Shown: one piece after another, positions 34,875 through 45,899 of the stretch
How the letters are laid out: the number at the start of each line of letters is the position of its first letter
Position numbering within the stretch: position 1 is the stretch's first letter
From: Ridgeia piscesae
Lineage: Eukaryota > Annelida > Polychaeta > Sabellida > Siboglinidae
Direction of reading: 5' to 3'
DNA length: 64,000 bases
Assembly: GCA_025642075.2 (NCBI GenBank)
Contig: JAODUO010001179.1
Location: 72,501-136,500 of the forward strand
Notes under the pieces: generated by a model
What the model saw: only the letters and a program-made list of their open reading frames with translations
What the model was told of the DNA's origin: nothing
Database searches by the model: none
Program-made: the position numbers and the translations under genes

Positions 34875-34992
34875 ATATCGACGAATGCAGCAGAATTCTT
34901 TGCAGGAATGCAGCAACGTGTATTGACGCTGTCAATTCGTATATGTTTGTGTGCCTGTGTCACTGGTTACATGGGAATAAACTGCAAGACAG
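34875..34992 (+). pseudogene. EGF-like cassette b (type 2 flank), frameshifted
   Basis: Starts DIDECSRILCRNAATCIDAV after acceptor CCGTCTCAG. After NSY the sequence TATATGTTTGTGTGCC replaces the usual TACACTTGTGGC. The exon is 118 bp against 114 bp in intact cassettes, so the remainder (VTGYMGINCKT) is out of frame. The donor would be GTACAT. The insertion consists of TA and TG dinucleotides, seeds of the arrays that destroyed the sister copies at 42061 and 45768. Confidence 0.75.
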
Positions 34993-35397
34993 GTACATTG
35001 TAAACGTCAATGCTTCACTTAGCAGCTGTGATCTGATGACGAATATTGATTTCGATGGGACAACATGTGTTACTTCATTTACCAGACGCGGTGTCACACG
35101 TCAAACAACATCAGTACAGTTTTACTGTAAACAAGAAACGCAGAACATGCACGAAAATAATACTAATTCGTTGCTGATATAAAATATCAGTAAATACGCC
35201 GTTTTATGGAACATTGAGAATGGAAGACTTGTAATTATTAGTTGCAATGGCTGTGAAATAATAACTTATCATGAATAGCATACATGTTATCACAGCATTC
35301 AGAATCTCATGGTCTGACCGGAATTGAAAACACGCATTGATGTTGTACTTCACAAACTAGTGTTTGCACAGTTTTAGACTAAGACATTTGTTTGCAG

Positions 35398-35512
35398 ATA
35401 TCGACGAATGCACAGGCAATCTTTGCACGAATGGAGCAACGTGTACTGACGCTGTGAATTCGTACACTTGTGGCTGTGTCTTCCTTTACGGGGAAAACCC
35501 CCATTTGCAAAA
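35398..35512 (+). pseudogene. EGF-like cassette c (type 1 flank), 3' part corrupted
   Basis: [20 protein letters not shown] and NSYTCGCV are perfect through about 35480, after acceptor TTTGCAG. Beyond that the expected GYTGTHCET is replaced by a homopolymer-rich reading of the same sequence, so C6 and a clear donor cannot be seen. It may be a real exon behind poor base calls. Confidence 0.6.
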
Positions 35513-35620
35513 AAATTTCCCCTTTTACAATGATTAAAAAAGTCCCCTTTCTATTTTAAACCCTTTTCCTTTTTTTATTTTCCAACCCTTTACAACTTAA
35601 ACGTCACTTCTCTGCCAATG
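35478..35620. other. Suspect sequence patch over EGF cassette c
   Basis: TTTACGGGGAAAACCCCCAT, then AAAAAAATTTCCCC, aligns position by position with GGTTACACGGGAACGCACTG and its intron in sister cassettes, but bases are drawn out into homopolymers. The identity loss starts abruptly within an exon. A base-calling or consensus fault is more likely than mutation. Confidence 0.5.
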
Positions 35621-35689
35621 TGTAAAATCAAATGTCAATCGTTTTAAAAATTCAGATAGATTTGAAAACCGGTTTAAAAAACCGTTTGG

Positions 35690-36155
35690 AAAGTTCCGTG
35701 GCGCTTAGCAACCGATCTCTGATTGGGCGGCGGCCGTTTTCATCTTTTTTAAATTCGGTGTATTTTTGTGGGATTTTACTGTTCTGCCCTTCGATTATAT
35801 TTTTACCTGTTCTCCCTTCAGCCATCTGATTTTACGTGTTACCTTTTTAATGAATTTAATAAAATTTGGACTTTTATACCAGCGGTATTTTGAGCCTGAC
35901 TTGACAAACCTGAACTACTTTCGCGACCCGTTATTACAGCATTCAGAATAACTTGGTCTGACCCGAATCGAAAACAAGCATTTACGTTGTACTTCACAAA
36001 CTAGTGTTTGCACAGTTTCAGACTAAGTAATTTGTTTGCAGATATCGACGAATGCAGAAGCAATCTTTGCACGAATGGAGCAACGTGTACTGACGCTGTG
36101 AACTCGTACACTTGTGGCTGTGTCGCTGGTTACACGGGAAAGCACTGCGAGACAG
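35690..36155. repeat. Segmental duplication, copy 1 (pair at 44770-45242)
   Basis: From GCGCTTAGCAACCGATCTCT through GGGCGGCGGCCGTTT, TAATAAAATTTGGACTTT, and the whole EGF exon, this block matches 44770-45242 closely. The duplication therefore carried about 350 bp of intron with the exon. Confidence 0.85.
36042..36155 (+). CDS. Exon: EGF-like cassette d (type 1 flank)
   Basis: 38 codons, all six Cys, [20 protein letters not shown] then [23 protein letters not shown] with [12 protein letters not shown] is the calcium-binding EGF signature. Acceptor TTTGCAG, donor GTTCGT, phase 1 both ends. It carries the O-fucose consensus CTNGATC. The Academ-like transposon begins 129 bp downstream in its intron. 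Confidence 0.88.
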
Positions 36156-36284
36156 GTTCGTCCTTTACAATTATTATAAATTAGGCACTATCTGCTATGC
36201 TGTAAAAATCAAAATGTTGAATCGATATTTCCACACGATAGAACGTTCAATGTATAGCCATTTTCAACACAAGATACTGTTATT

Positions 36285-36456
36285 TAGTGGGACAGATAGG
36301 TTACAACATTTAGGGAAGATGTTCAATTTTGGCAGAAAGCATGTCAATTTGCATATAAGCAGTTTAAAGTATGCTGAATAGAATAAGATCTGGTGACATC
36401 TGATCCGAGCAATGTAACCCTCTAAAAATAAGTTTTATCGGAAGAGGTTTTTTTCA
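36285..36456 (+). repeat. Academ-like element, terminal inverted repeat (transposase 3' side)
   Basis: Mirror of about 41545-41706. About 80 percent identical over some 165 bp, with the best block AGATCTGGTGACATCTGATC near 36387-36406. Confidence 0.8.
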
Positions 36457-36874
36457 ATTGTTTTGGTGATTTCGCAATGAAGGGAATTTAGGGGTATGGT
36501 TGATTACTGGCTCAGCATATCAGCATCACTGCATGGCATATTTCATCTTGCATAGCAATATAATGAGCATATACATACCTTCCATATGGTATATAAGTAA
36601 TTTTTGAGTGCTGCATATTCATCACTATCTATGGGAAGTCTAACACAAATAAATCTACATTTTTTACTTGTTTAAACTTTGTCACGGGAAAAAGTTCATT
36701 GCCATAATAATTTGTAATCCAACTGATGTGGTAGTAAATGATATTAAATAAAAATAAGCAACACCAAAGATAATAATTCATCAATTTAATTGACACACAT
36801 ATGTATGTAAACTTATTTGCGAAAGGGACACATTATTGTCATTGTCTGGATGTGTCTGTTATTAGTTCACTATG

Positions 36875-39800
36875 TTAGACACGATGAACACACTGTCCGC
36901 CACATGCACACAGCTGTGTACATGGTAGGTTCGATTTGTAGCATTGGCACCTGCCACGGCAGATGCTCTTGCAGGCACATTTTACAAGTTCGCGACATGA
37001 CTTGGATGCTTCTGCAATGTACTCCATGTTGGGGTCCATGCGTCATAAATTCTCTCCCAACCCCAGACTGATGGGGATGGCACACTAGCATTTGCGACTA
37101 TAGACTTACCCCACACGTGACCAGGCGGGAATAGTAATGCAGAGCTTGTCAGTGGAATGATTTTCAGTTGACGAATACCGAATGCAAACAACCGTTTCCG
37201 TGCTTCGTTTACATTTTGTAACGTCGACGTTCGTTTGCACAAGAGCACCTCAAACCTCTCCAGCGACTTCTTATCATCGTCGCTTATTTGACTTGGCGAC
37301 TGAGAAAGTCTGCTGAAAAGAGACTTGAATATATATAATGCCCTCCATATATCCCATGCGGTCATCTTGGCAATCCCACAGAATGCTGACACTGTGTCAC
37401 AACCCGATATGGCATGTAGAAATAGTAAGCCCTGGGACGACTCGGCACACAACTGTGCTGCAATTGCGTGAGCCGATATGTAGCGGAACGTTTTCCCATG
37501 GCCAAACGCTATATACAGTTCACAATCCTGAATGGTATCTGCTATTGTTATAGCCAGAACAACTACATATGTGTCCGTGGCCTGAATCATGATTCTGCAA
37601 TGACCCTTGTCCATGCGCATGCGCTGCATGTAGAACCATCCTGCCATCTGCTTCTTCTTGTGCACATGGCGCGATCTGTGACACATCACTCTCTGGGTTG
37701 GAGATAACATCCTCTTGGCGAGTTGTGAGAACGACTTTACCTTCTGGTGGGTGAACGGCTTTCAAGGCATGCGCTAGATAGTTGAAGAACCCAGTTTTGT
37801 TCGAATCAACCCGAAGAAAAGTTTGCCAGTTGGACGGCAGTCTTGTACTTGCTGCAACTCTTAGAGATTCACCCATTCCACGGCGCTGCCGGGCAGATGA
37901 CTTTAAGCGTTCAGCTTTGTAGACGTCCCACACAAAGTCCAAACGTTCAACAGACTGCAGTTGCCTTTCAACATATGGGAGTAACACGAGTTGTGAAAAG
38001 TCTCCACCTGTCTTCACAGTGACGTTTGACTTTTTGGGATCAATTGTGTACATGAGAGCAGCTCCATCAATACTCTTCATGTCGACCACTGTGGTATCTT
38101 CTGGTATTGGGGCTAACGCCCCCAGACAGCCCATCATATCTGCCTTGCTCCGTTGGCGCATTGAGTTGTTTTCAGCGAGTGATGGGGCCATGGATGATTC
38201 TAGTGTTCGAAGAATGAATCAAGGTCTCCTTCTCGAGACTGGCATGCGATGTACATTCTCGAGAACAGTACATCATTCTTCATCGCGACAGTTTTCATGC
38301 TGGATTTTGAAGTTTTCTTTTTCCCTGAATTGAACAACGGCAAGTTATTCTTGTTGATTGGATCATACAGTGACTTTGTTGATCCAGACATTCGTTTGTC
38401 AATGAACTGTGTGCTTCCAAGTTGTTCAGCTGTTTGAATGGTGGTCACTACTTCCTCTGACATGATGACTTTAGTGTCCAATGTCACCAAGTCTGTGCTG
38501 TCATCCGCTAATGGGTTTCCCAACTCCTCGATTGCTTCAACAACAGTCATTGTGTTCAAGGCAAATTTCTTCTGTGTACTCGGGATCTGCTCGTGATGAC
38601 AATCATCATCAACATCTGGGTGTATGCTTCTCTTCGTACTCACTGAGAAGTAGGTTTATCTCAGGACCTGCGACCATCCAGCGTTTTAGAGCTGATTCTT
38701 TTTCCGTGATCCCTATGATCCCACCGTCTCCTTTCACAATGGCGTTCTATTGTTCATGGACCTGATCGTGTACCAATGAAGAGAACTTGTGCGACGTCTT
38801 CCTGGTGACAAAGTTCCCTCCTACGAAATCAGCATAGACATCTGGGCATCGGCTCTGTAGTTGCAACAAATCAATCACATGAACTGTGAGCCATCGTGCG
38901 TGTTGGATGTGGTCCAAGGCAAACATCCAAGGAATGATTTTGCCAAGCGTTTCTACATATAGTAGGAAGTTGGCCTCTCGTTGCGATCTCAGGAATTAAA
39001 TAAGCAGCAGTTATAGATTGAACACCTTGTTCCAATAAGCACACTGTGGGTGTGCCTCATTCATCTGTTGCCTCCAGTCTTCGAATGTCAGCATGTCGGT
39101 GGTGGTCGAATCTTCTTTGTATGTAGTATATGCACGCTTCTGCAATATGTCGAGAGCTGCTGCGGTCACTTGGTGGGCCAATTGAGCTCTTGATGTGTAG
39201 GATCCTTTCTGAAGGGCGTCAGCTCTTCCTTCAGTTGTGACATTAGCTGTCGTCATTACAGCTACCCATTCACTGCCGTTCAACCAGCCTCCTATCGCAC
39301 CGAATAGAGCCATTTCAATGTGAAGTCCGCCCATCATCACCACATACTTTTCTTCGCCATATTGCAGGGGCCACGACCATTGGATTTTTTTCCCAATGGC
39401 ATACAGTGGTTGGTCTATGGTGATAACTGGCATCTGTGCATGACTGACGTGCTCTGTGGCTTGCTGAATCACATTCATACCATGCTTGACCATAGCCAAT
39501 GAGTGTGCGTTGTAACGGAAAAGCGGCAAAAGACCAGTAATTGCTGGTGGATGTGTGGCATTCTGCAAACTGGCAAAGTGGGCTGACCACGAATGTCTGT
39601 TCCATCTGTTTCGTCTTCTTTCAGTAGCTCACCCAGCTTGTCCAGCTATGTAGTATGTGCTGTGTCGGAACTCAGCGGTGTGTCATCTGGGACCAGCAAG
39701 CCCTCTGTCCTCGATGGTGGAGGGTTCTCGTTGTAATATGCAGCAGGATTGACCACTGTGTACGTCTCAGGTAGTGGCTTGATTGTTTTGTCTCTTAGTG

Positions 39801-41390
39801 TATCATCGTGAGTGACGTGTACATGACGACGAATAAGTCCCCTGTTTGACTCTGATCGATGCTGTTTCAGTGATATCGCTGTACCATGGGAATGACGTTT
39901 GGCCGATGTTGAAGAAGGATCGTGGTCAATATTATCAAGGTTACCGGTTGTGAACAAACCATGTCGAAGCGATGTTGGACAAACGACTCCCTCTTTCTCA
40001 AACAACTGTACAGCGTTGTTCCCAAGATCTTTTGGGTAGCTGCATGACACGGTCATATGAAACTGAAAGCCCATTACTGAAACGTTCTACCAGCTCTCGT
40101 TTCCTTGTTTTAGCATGAAACAAAAGCCCCAAGTAGATAGGCAAGACTGTATCGCGATCGTGGTGGTGTCGCATCCCTGTTGTTTCTTTTCTGCCTCGTT
40201 TGATGGAATTGAAGATGAGTAGCTGGGTCAAGGACGAAACAGCTCCTTTTGTGTCACTCGAATTGTCGTGTTGGTTCTTGATGTTAGTACCACCAAGTAT
40301 CATTTGTACCAATACCACCAGTGACTGAGGTAGTGTCTTATACTGGCCGTCGTCAAGCGATCCATTGAACGTGTACTTCATCTGAAGGATTTCATTGCGG
40401 ACTATCTGTGCTGCTCTCATTAGAACAACAGCGTCATTATCTGGATCCTGTTTGGTGGTTAGTAATAGCGCATCCCCTATATCCTTCTTGAATGTGAGTA
40501 TTACTTCATAGTTGTTTTGTTGGCTTCTAGATTAGGCATGTGTGACAGTAGTTTTTCTTTCAGTCTGGATGGGTTAAATCTGCTTGATACATCAGCACCA
40601 AGTTGTGTAATACGTTTTGTGTCCAGCTTCACCAAGTTAGACTGTTTGAAGATACTGCCCATAGGATGTTCAGCTTCTTGACAGTCTTCCATGTACGACA
40701 ATCAATTCTGCTAGAGCTAGAGACTCAGATGTCAGGTCGTACCGTGTGCTAACTTCATTCTTCCTAGAGAGCGATCTGTGGCGTGTGTATAAAGCCGTTA
40801 AACATTCCATGTGGTACACTGCACCCAACGCGGTCAAATCTCCACAAGACATATTTGCAAGTAATCGTGTATCTCTGAGTTCAGTGACTATGTCCCGAAC
40901 ATGTCTGTCAAACTTAGGTGTTGAGGCTCGATGTTTTTCACGATATACTGGTTCATCACAGAAGAAACATATGTTCTCGTTTTTGTCACCAGCCTATGGA
41001 AGAGGGTAGGTTGACGGACCTCAGTCGTGATTTTACTGGTGTACTGGGATTAGTAGTTGGTTGTAGTTTCTCCTTTCGTCTCCTGGCGCGATCCACCTCG
41101 GTCTTGCTGCAAAGGAGCCAGCACGGTTTGTGCCACTTTGCACTATTCCGCATGAGAGTTCCTTCAATTCCAGATCCGTCGTCCAATCGTGACAACTCTA
41201 TCTGCAGTGGAAGGGCATTGAGGCTGTGTAGTTCCTCTAGGTTGTCGACTAATGACAGGGGGTGCAATTGCATAGGTCCGTTAGATGTGCTTCGGATGAC
41301 TGTTGACAGAGAACACATATTGACCAATTCGTCACGTGTATGTCTCCGGTGGACGCAGTATGCCAACTTCGCTTTGTTGGACATGTTGTG
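36875..41390 (-). pseudogene. Academ-like transposase with XPG/PIN-like nuclease, broken
   Basis: Reading from 41390 down: AKWHKPCWLLCS (zinc-binding, about 41150); NMSCGDLTALGAVYHMECL (40850); LLIFNSIKRGRKE and LPIYLGLLFHAKTRKRELV (40250-40100); PVITIDQPLYAIGKKIQWSW and GGLHIEMALFGAIGGWL (39450-39280), likely the RNase H-like core; WMFALDHIQHARWL (about 38900); LFSRMYIACQSREGDLDSFF (38250); VDMKSIDGAALMYTI, LDFVWDVYKAERLK, QEEADGRMVLHA and ISGCDTVSAF (38090-37370), an XPG/FEN1-like PIN nuclease; PSVWGWERIYDAWTP; and a Cys8 tail CACKSICRGRCQCY with CTQLCACGGQC ending at a TAA (36875). Several frameshifts and a stop near 38755 disable it. A conserved DTDVVV nuclease motif reads DTYVVV. Confidence 0.75.
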
Positions 41391-41544
41391 GTGTGAAACT
41401 GTCTATATAATAAGCAATAACAGGCGACTACATTGTTATCTATAGCGGACTGCGTTGGGTGTTAATATGCCGTTAAGGTTTGTATCTATGCGGTTCACTC
41501 GTAGGAAGCTCCACCGATACCTGAAACAAAACCATGGGTATATT

Positions 41545-41706
41545 ATGAAAACAACCCCCTCGATAAAACTTAAATTTTAGCTGGTTACTTTGCTCGGATC
41601 AGATGTCACCAGATCTAATTTAATCCAGCATATTTTAACTGCTTATATGCAAATTGGCATACTTTCTGCCAAAGGTGAACATCTTTTTCACATATCTGCC
41701 CCACTA
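41545..41706 (-). repeat. Academ-like element, terminal inverted repeat (transposase 5' side)
   Basis: Reverse complement of 36285-36456. Outer end CCCCACTA abuts the ATT target duplication. Confidence 0.8.
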
Positions 41707-41709
41707 ATT

Positions 41710-41800
41710 TGATAGTTTAGCTTACATAGGTAATGATGTCTTTTAAAGAAGCATGGTGTTTGCCCATGGGTTCAAACGGCAATAATTTCCGTGCTTCTAG
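41710..41800 (+). pseudogene. EGF cassette scar: acceptor flank fused to downstream intron, exon deleted
   Basis: TTCAAACGGCAATAATTTCC, the type 2 acceptor flank, is followed not by CTCAG and an exon but directly by GTGCTTCTAGACACC, which in sister cassettes lies downstream of the preceding exon. A whole EGF exon appears to have been removed by deletion. Confidence 0.6.
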
Positions 41801-42060
41801 ACACCACCGAATTGTAATACCGTTCGAATTTAATAACTGTCAAATCTAGACGTTGAAGCCGTCTCTTGCAAAATGGCGTCAAATATATATAGTTATTGCT
41901 TCTCAGAACTAGCACTAGTACGATTTTATACATGGAATTCCGACCTTTCTATGTATAGCCATTTTCAACATAAGATACTGCTACTTGATAGTTTAGTTTA
42001 CATAGATAAAGAAGTATGGTATTTGCCCATGGTTTCAAACGGCAATAATTTCCGTCTCAG

Positions 42061-42116
42061 ATATCAACGAATGCAGCGGAATTCCTTGTAGCAACGTGTA
42101 TTGACGCTGTGAATTC

Positions 42117-42189
<73 letters not shown>

Positions 42190-42197
42190 CGAGACAG
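42061..42197 (+). pseudogene. EGF-like cassette e (type 2), destroyed by (TA)n
   Basis: After CCGTCTCAG the exon begins ATATCAACGAATGCAGCGGA. An 8-bp deletion follows (TTGTAGCAACG for TTGTAGGAATGTAGCAACG). Then, after GCTGTGAATTC, a TA array at 42118-42183 replaces the middle of the domain. The exon resumes at AACTGCGAGACAG|GTACAT. The 3' intron flank matches the cassette at 34875 for about 190 bp. Confidence 0.8.
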
Positions 42198-42479
42198 GTA
42201 CATTGTAAACGTAAATTCTTCACTTAGCTGCTGTGATCTGGTTATGAATATTGATTTCGATGGGACAACATGTGTTACTTCATTTACCAGACGCTGTGTC
42301 ACACGTCAAAGACCATCCGTACAGTCTTACCGTAAACAAGTAAAACAGAACATGTATGAAGACAATAGTAATTCGTCGCTGATGTAAAATCTCAGTAAAA
42401 ACGCCATTTCATGTTACACATTGGAAGACTTGTAATTATTTGTTGTAATGGCTGTGATATAGCAAATTATCAGGAATAA

Positions 42480-44740
42480 CGTACATGTTATCTTACCTCG
42501 AGGACCAGAACCAGTCAATAATTGTCCAAAATTGAGCATTGAGACTGTCTCAAGATTTATTTTCTGATGTTGCAGTTTGTCTATTGAATACATTTGTGTT
42601 TACGACTTTTCCCAGTAGTGAAGCCATCTTGATATGTTATACGAGCTGCTGCATAATTACTCTCTCCGAAGTCTTGGAGACAATTGATATCAGAGACGTT
42701 GGCCTGTAGGTTGCTGCATTTCTTTTTTCAGACCTCTGCTGCTTCCCTCTCGCTTTGAAAAGTTGACCTATAGCACCCCGTGTTAGTTATGTTTCTTATG
42801 TAGTTCCAAATACCTTTGTTATTTGTCCTGCATGCCTTGGCTAGCTTTCTTTCAATTTGTCTGCGTGCTCTTCTTATGTTATGTTTGGCTGTGTTCCTGG
42901 ATCTGATGTAGGATTGGTTAACTTTCCTTTCTTTTGTGTTTAGATATTGGATCCAGGAGCGATGTTTCCTTGTACCTACTCTCAGGGCAGATTTGGTCAT
43001 CCATATTTGCTTGTCTCTACCATTATCTGTAACAGTGTAGTGTGATACACACTGGTCTACTGCTTCTTTTATGGTTTGCTCTATTTTGTCCATTGCATCT
43101 TGTGTACTCATATCCGCTAGTGCTGTTTTCCAGTCAAGGTTTATAATAGTTTTCACTTTTCATAGCCTGTCTTGTCATAACTGTATATCGTACTCCTCTT
43201 TGGCACACGAGTCACGGATATATTTAGGTTCATATTGAGACTGATGTGGTCACTGTTTCCCAGATGTGGACCATAGTTGAGGTTGTTTAATGTATTTTCT
43301 TCTGTTGTGAAGTTCATGTCATCCAGTGTAGGTTGTTGACCATGTCGTTACCGTGTTGGCTTGTGAACATGTTGGTGGTAGTAGGTATCCCTAATTGCTT
43401 TAATTAACATATGTTCGTCAGATCCGTGCCTGTATGTGTGGGGTAGACGGTTCAGGGTCCTACATTATTATGTTGCGGTTGAAATCTCCCATCACAAGGA
43501 CGTGCGTGGTTCCGGTTACTTTTGCACTTTGTCTGAGAACTGCATGAAATGGCTTGTCTCTTTGTCTTACTGTTTCAGGTGTACCACTTATGTACATACA
43601 CCCTATTCGATTTGATGTCCCGTTAGCATTGAATGCTATCCATACTGCGTCAGCGAATTGGTCAATCATTGGGTGGTTATATCGGCATTTCCCTGATTTC
43701 AGTCCTAAATATAGATGCATGTAAACCCTTGTATCTTATTATTCTAGATCATTTGTGAAGTGGTCAAATCTTGGTAACTGGAGGATTTCCAGGTTTGGTA
43801 TACTTCCATTCTTTGATTTTATCTCATTCAGGGCAATCACATCATAGTCTTTGGCAATAGCGTGTAGTTCTTCATATTTTCTTAGAAGCAAGTTGTCAAC
43901 ATTAGTATAGTATACGCTTAGCGCATGTCGTGCATTTCTGTTACGTATTGCTGCTATGTTTCTTTGTACATATGCAGTGTGGACTTTCGTGTTTACTGGA
44001 TCTCGATGATTTCGCTTCGGTAGATTGTGTAGGTCTTGTTCGAGTTATCTTCGCGTCTCCGCATCAGCTGGGTCTGTAAGTTTTTTTGAATTTGCTCTCT
44101 GTCTTGGTGTTAGATTTGGTCTAATGAAGACTGTCTTGTAGTTTTCTTCTGTGCTGTTTCGGATTTCTTTGACTTTGCTTAGTACTCTCTTTTTATCATT
44201 CATATTGTTCATGACAGCAAGAATAATTCTGGGTTTTGGGGTGATCTGGCTGGCCTAGCCGGGTGACTTTTTTAGGTTTAATCTAGTTTTTGACATGTTG
44301 CCATCATTTGTTTGACATTGTGCATGTCCTGTTCGTTCTGTTGCATCTCATGGATGAGTATATTGAGTTTGTTTTGTTTGTCATTATCTGTTCTCTTACG
44401 GTTATTTCTTCCTTCACTATTGAATCCAGGTCTTGGCTTCTGTGTATGTAGTTTTTGCTTGGGGATGTGTCAGCTTCTTGATCTCTTGTTGTAGCGTCTG
44501 TAACTGTGTATTTATTGTCTTTGAACTGTTATCCAAATCTCCCTTTATAATAAGTAGGTGAGCCGTTTCCATCTTCTGGCATTTTGCACACGCAATTTCT
44601 AGGCATCTTTCTCATTTTAGAACCTCTCCGTTTTGTTTATATTGGCCACACCTTGATGACAACTTAGAACTGTCACTTGCTCTGATCCACTGTGTCAGTG
44701 AGCGATCAAATGTCATATCGTTTACATCAGAGTATGCAGT
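42480..44740 (-). pseudogene. CR1-like LINE: ORF1 debris and endonuclease, RT missing
   Basis: The minus strand shows, from 44740 down, coiled-coil-like ORF1 debris; then an endonuclease remnant with IGCMYISGTPE and LVMGDFNRNIIM (43620-43460); then the linker (43156-42728) with SALRVGTRKHRSWIQYLNT, IERKLAKACRTNNKGIWNYI and REAAEV, the characteristic bridge between endonuclease and RT in CR1-type elements. No RT follows. Stops and frameshifts abound. It is inserted between EGF cassettes e and f. Confidence 0.7.
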
Positions 44741-44769
44741 TTGAAGATCTGGCCTTGACCTGTTTGCCG

Positions 44770-45242
44770 ATAGTTGCGTTGCGCTTAACAACCGATCTCT
44801 GCTAGGGCGGCGGCCGTTTGCATCTTTTTCAAACTCGATGTATTTTTGTGGGGTTTTACTGTTCTGCCTCTTCGAGTATATTCTGTACCTGTTCTCCCTT
44901 CAGCCATACTGATTTTACGTGTTACCTATTAATGAATTTAATAAAATTTGGACTTTAATACCAGCGGTATTCTGAGCCTGACTTGACAAACCCGGGAAAT
45001 ACTTTCGCGAAAAACCCTTATTACAGCATTCAGAATAACTTGGTCTGACCCGACTCGAAAACAAGCATTTACGTTGTACTTCACAAACTAGTGTTTGCAC
45101 AGTTTCAGACTAAGTCATTTGTTTGCAGATATCGACGAATGCAGAAGCAATCTTTGCAAGAATGGAGCAACGTGTACTGACGCGGTGAACTCGTACACTT
45201 GTGGCTGTGTCGCTGGTTACACGGGAACGCACTGCGAGACAG
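44770..45242. repeat. Segmental duplication, copy 2 (pair at 35690-36155)
   Basis: Matches 35690-36155 including the EGF exon and about 350 bp of upstream intron. The left edge abuts LINE debris. Confidence 0.85.
45129..45242 (+). CDS. Exon: EGF-like cassette f (type 1 flank)
   Basis: 38 codons, [20 protein letters not shown] then [18 protein letters not shown], all six Cys and a full calcium-binding EGF signature. Acceptor TTTGCAG, donor GTTCGT, phase 1. Near-identical to cassette d. Confidence 0.88.
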
Positions 45243-45767
45243 GTTCGTCCTTGACAATGATTACAAATAAGTCACTATACTCTTCCATGCTGTAAAAAAC
45301 GACTTGTTCAATCGCTATTTCCACACGATACCAAGATAGGTTGATCAGAACCGATTGTATGGAAATATCATGATTTGAAGGAAGTATTCTGCATGACAAC
45401 AAATAATTCTTTCCTGCATCCCCCAATTGTAGAATGATGTAATATTAATGAAACGCGAATCTGAAGAAGGACTCCAATGCTTCTAGACAGCCAACGAATT
45501 GTAATACCGTTCGAATTTAGTAACTGCGAAATCTAGACGACGTAGCCGTCTCTTGTAAAATGGCGTCAAATAGATATATTTAATGCTTTTCAGACCTAGC
45601 ACTCGTGTACGATTTTATACATGTAATTCCGAACTATCTATGTAAATCCATTTTCAACATAAGATACTGCTACTTGATATTTTAGTTGACATAGATAATG
45701 ATGACTTTTAATTTAAAGAAGCATGCTGTTTGCGCGTGGTTTCAAACGACAATAATTTCCGTCTCAG

Positions 45768-45828
45768 ATATCGACGAATGCAGCAGAATTCCTTGTAGGA
45801 ATGTAGCAACGTGTATTGACGCTGTCAA

Positions 45829-45893
<65 letters not shown>
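45768..45893 (+). pseudogene. EGF-like cassette g (type 2), destroyed by (TG)n
   Basis: Acceptor CCGTCTCAG, then DIDECSRIPCRNVATCIDAV. Right after GCTGTCAATT a TG array (45831-45893) begins and the rest of the exon and its donor are gone. Same breakpoint as the TA array in cassette e and the TA/TG insertion in cassette b. Confidence 0.8.
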
Positions 45894-45896
<3 letters not shown>

Positions 45897-45899
45897 CAT

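Larger units (their letters stand above)
36285..41706 (-). mobile_element. Academ-like DNA transposon, nearly full length (5.4 kb)
   Basis: Terminal inverted repeats of about 165 bp are visible: TAGTGGG(G/A)CAGATA at the outer ends, then GGCAGAAAG, AATTTGCATATAAGCAGTT, and GATCTGGTGACATCTGATCC in both arms (36285-36456 and about 41545-41706). A 3-bp target duplication ATT flanks the element (36282-36284 and 41707-41709). The site without the element, AGATACTGCTACTTGATAG, survives in paralogous cassette introns near 41970 and 45665. One long minus-strand transposase with XPG-like nuclease and Cys-rich zinc-finger regions fills the element. Published Academ elements have 3-4 bp duplications and XPG plus Cys8 domains, which fits. 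Superfamily naming is from memory. Confidence 0.8.
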
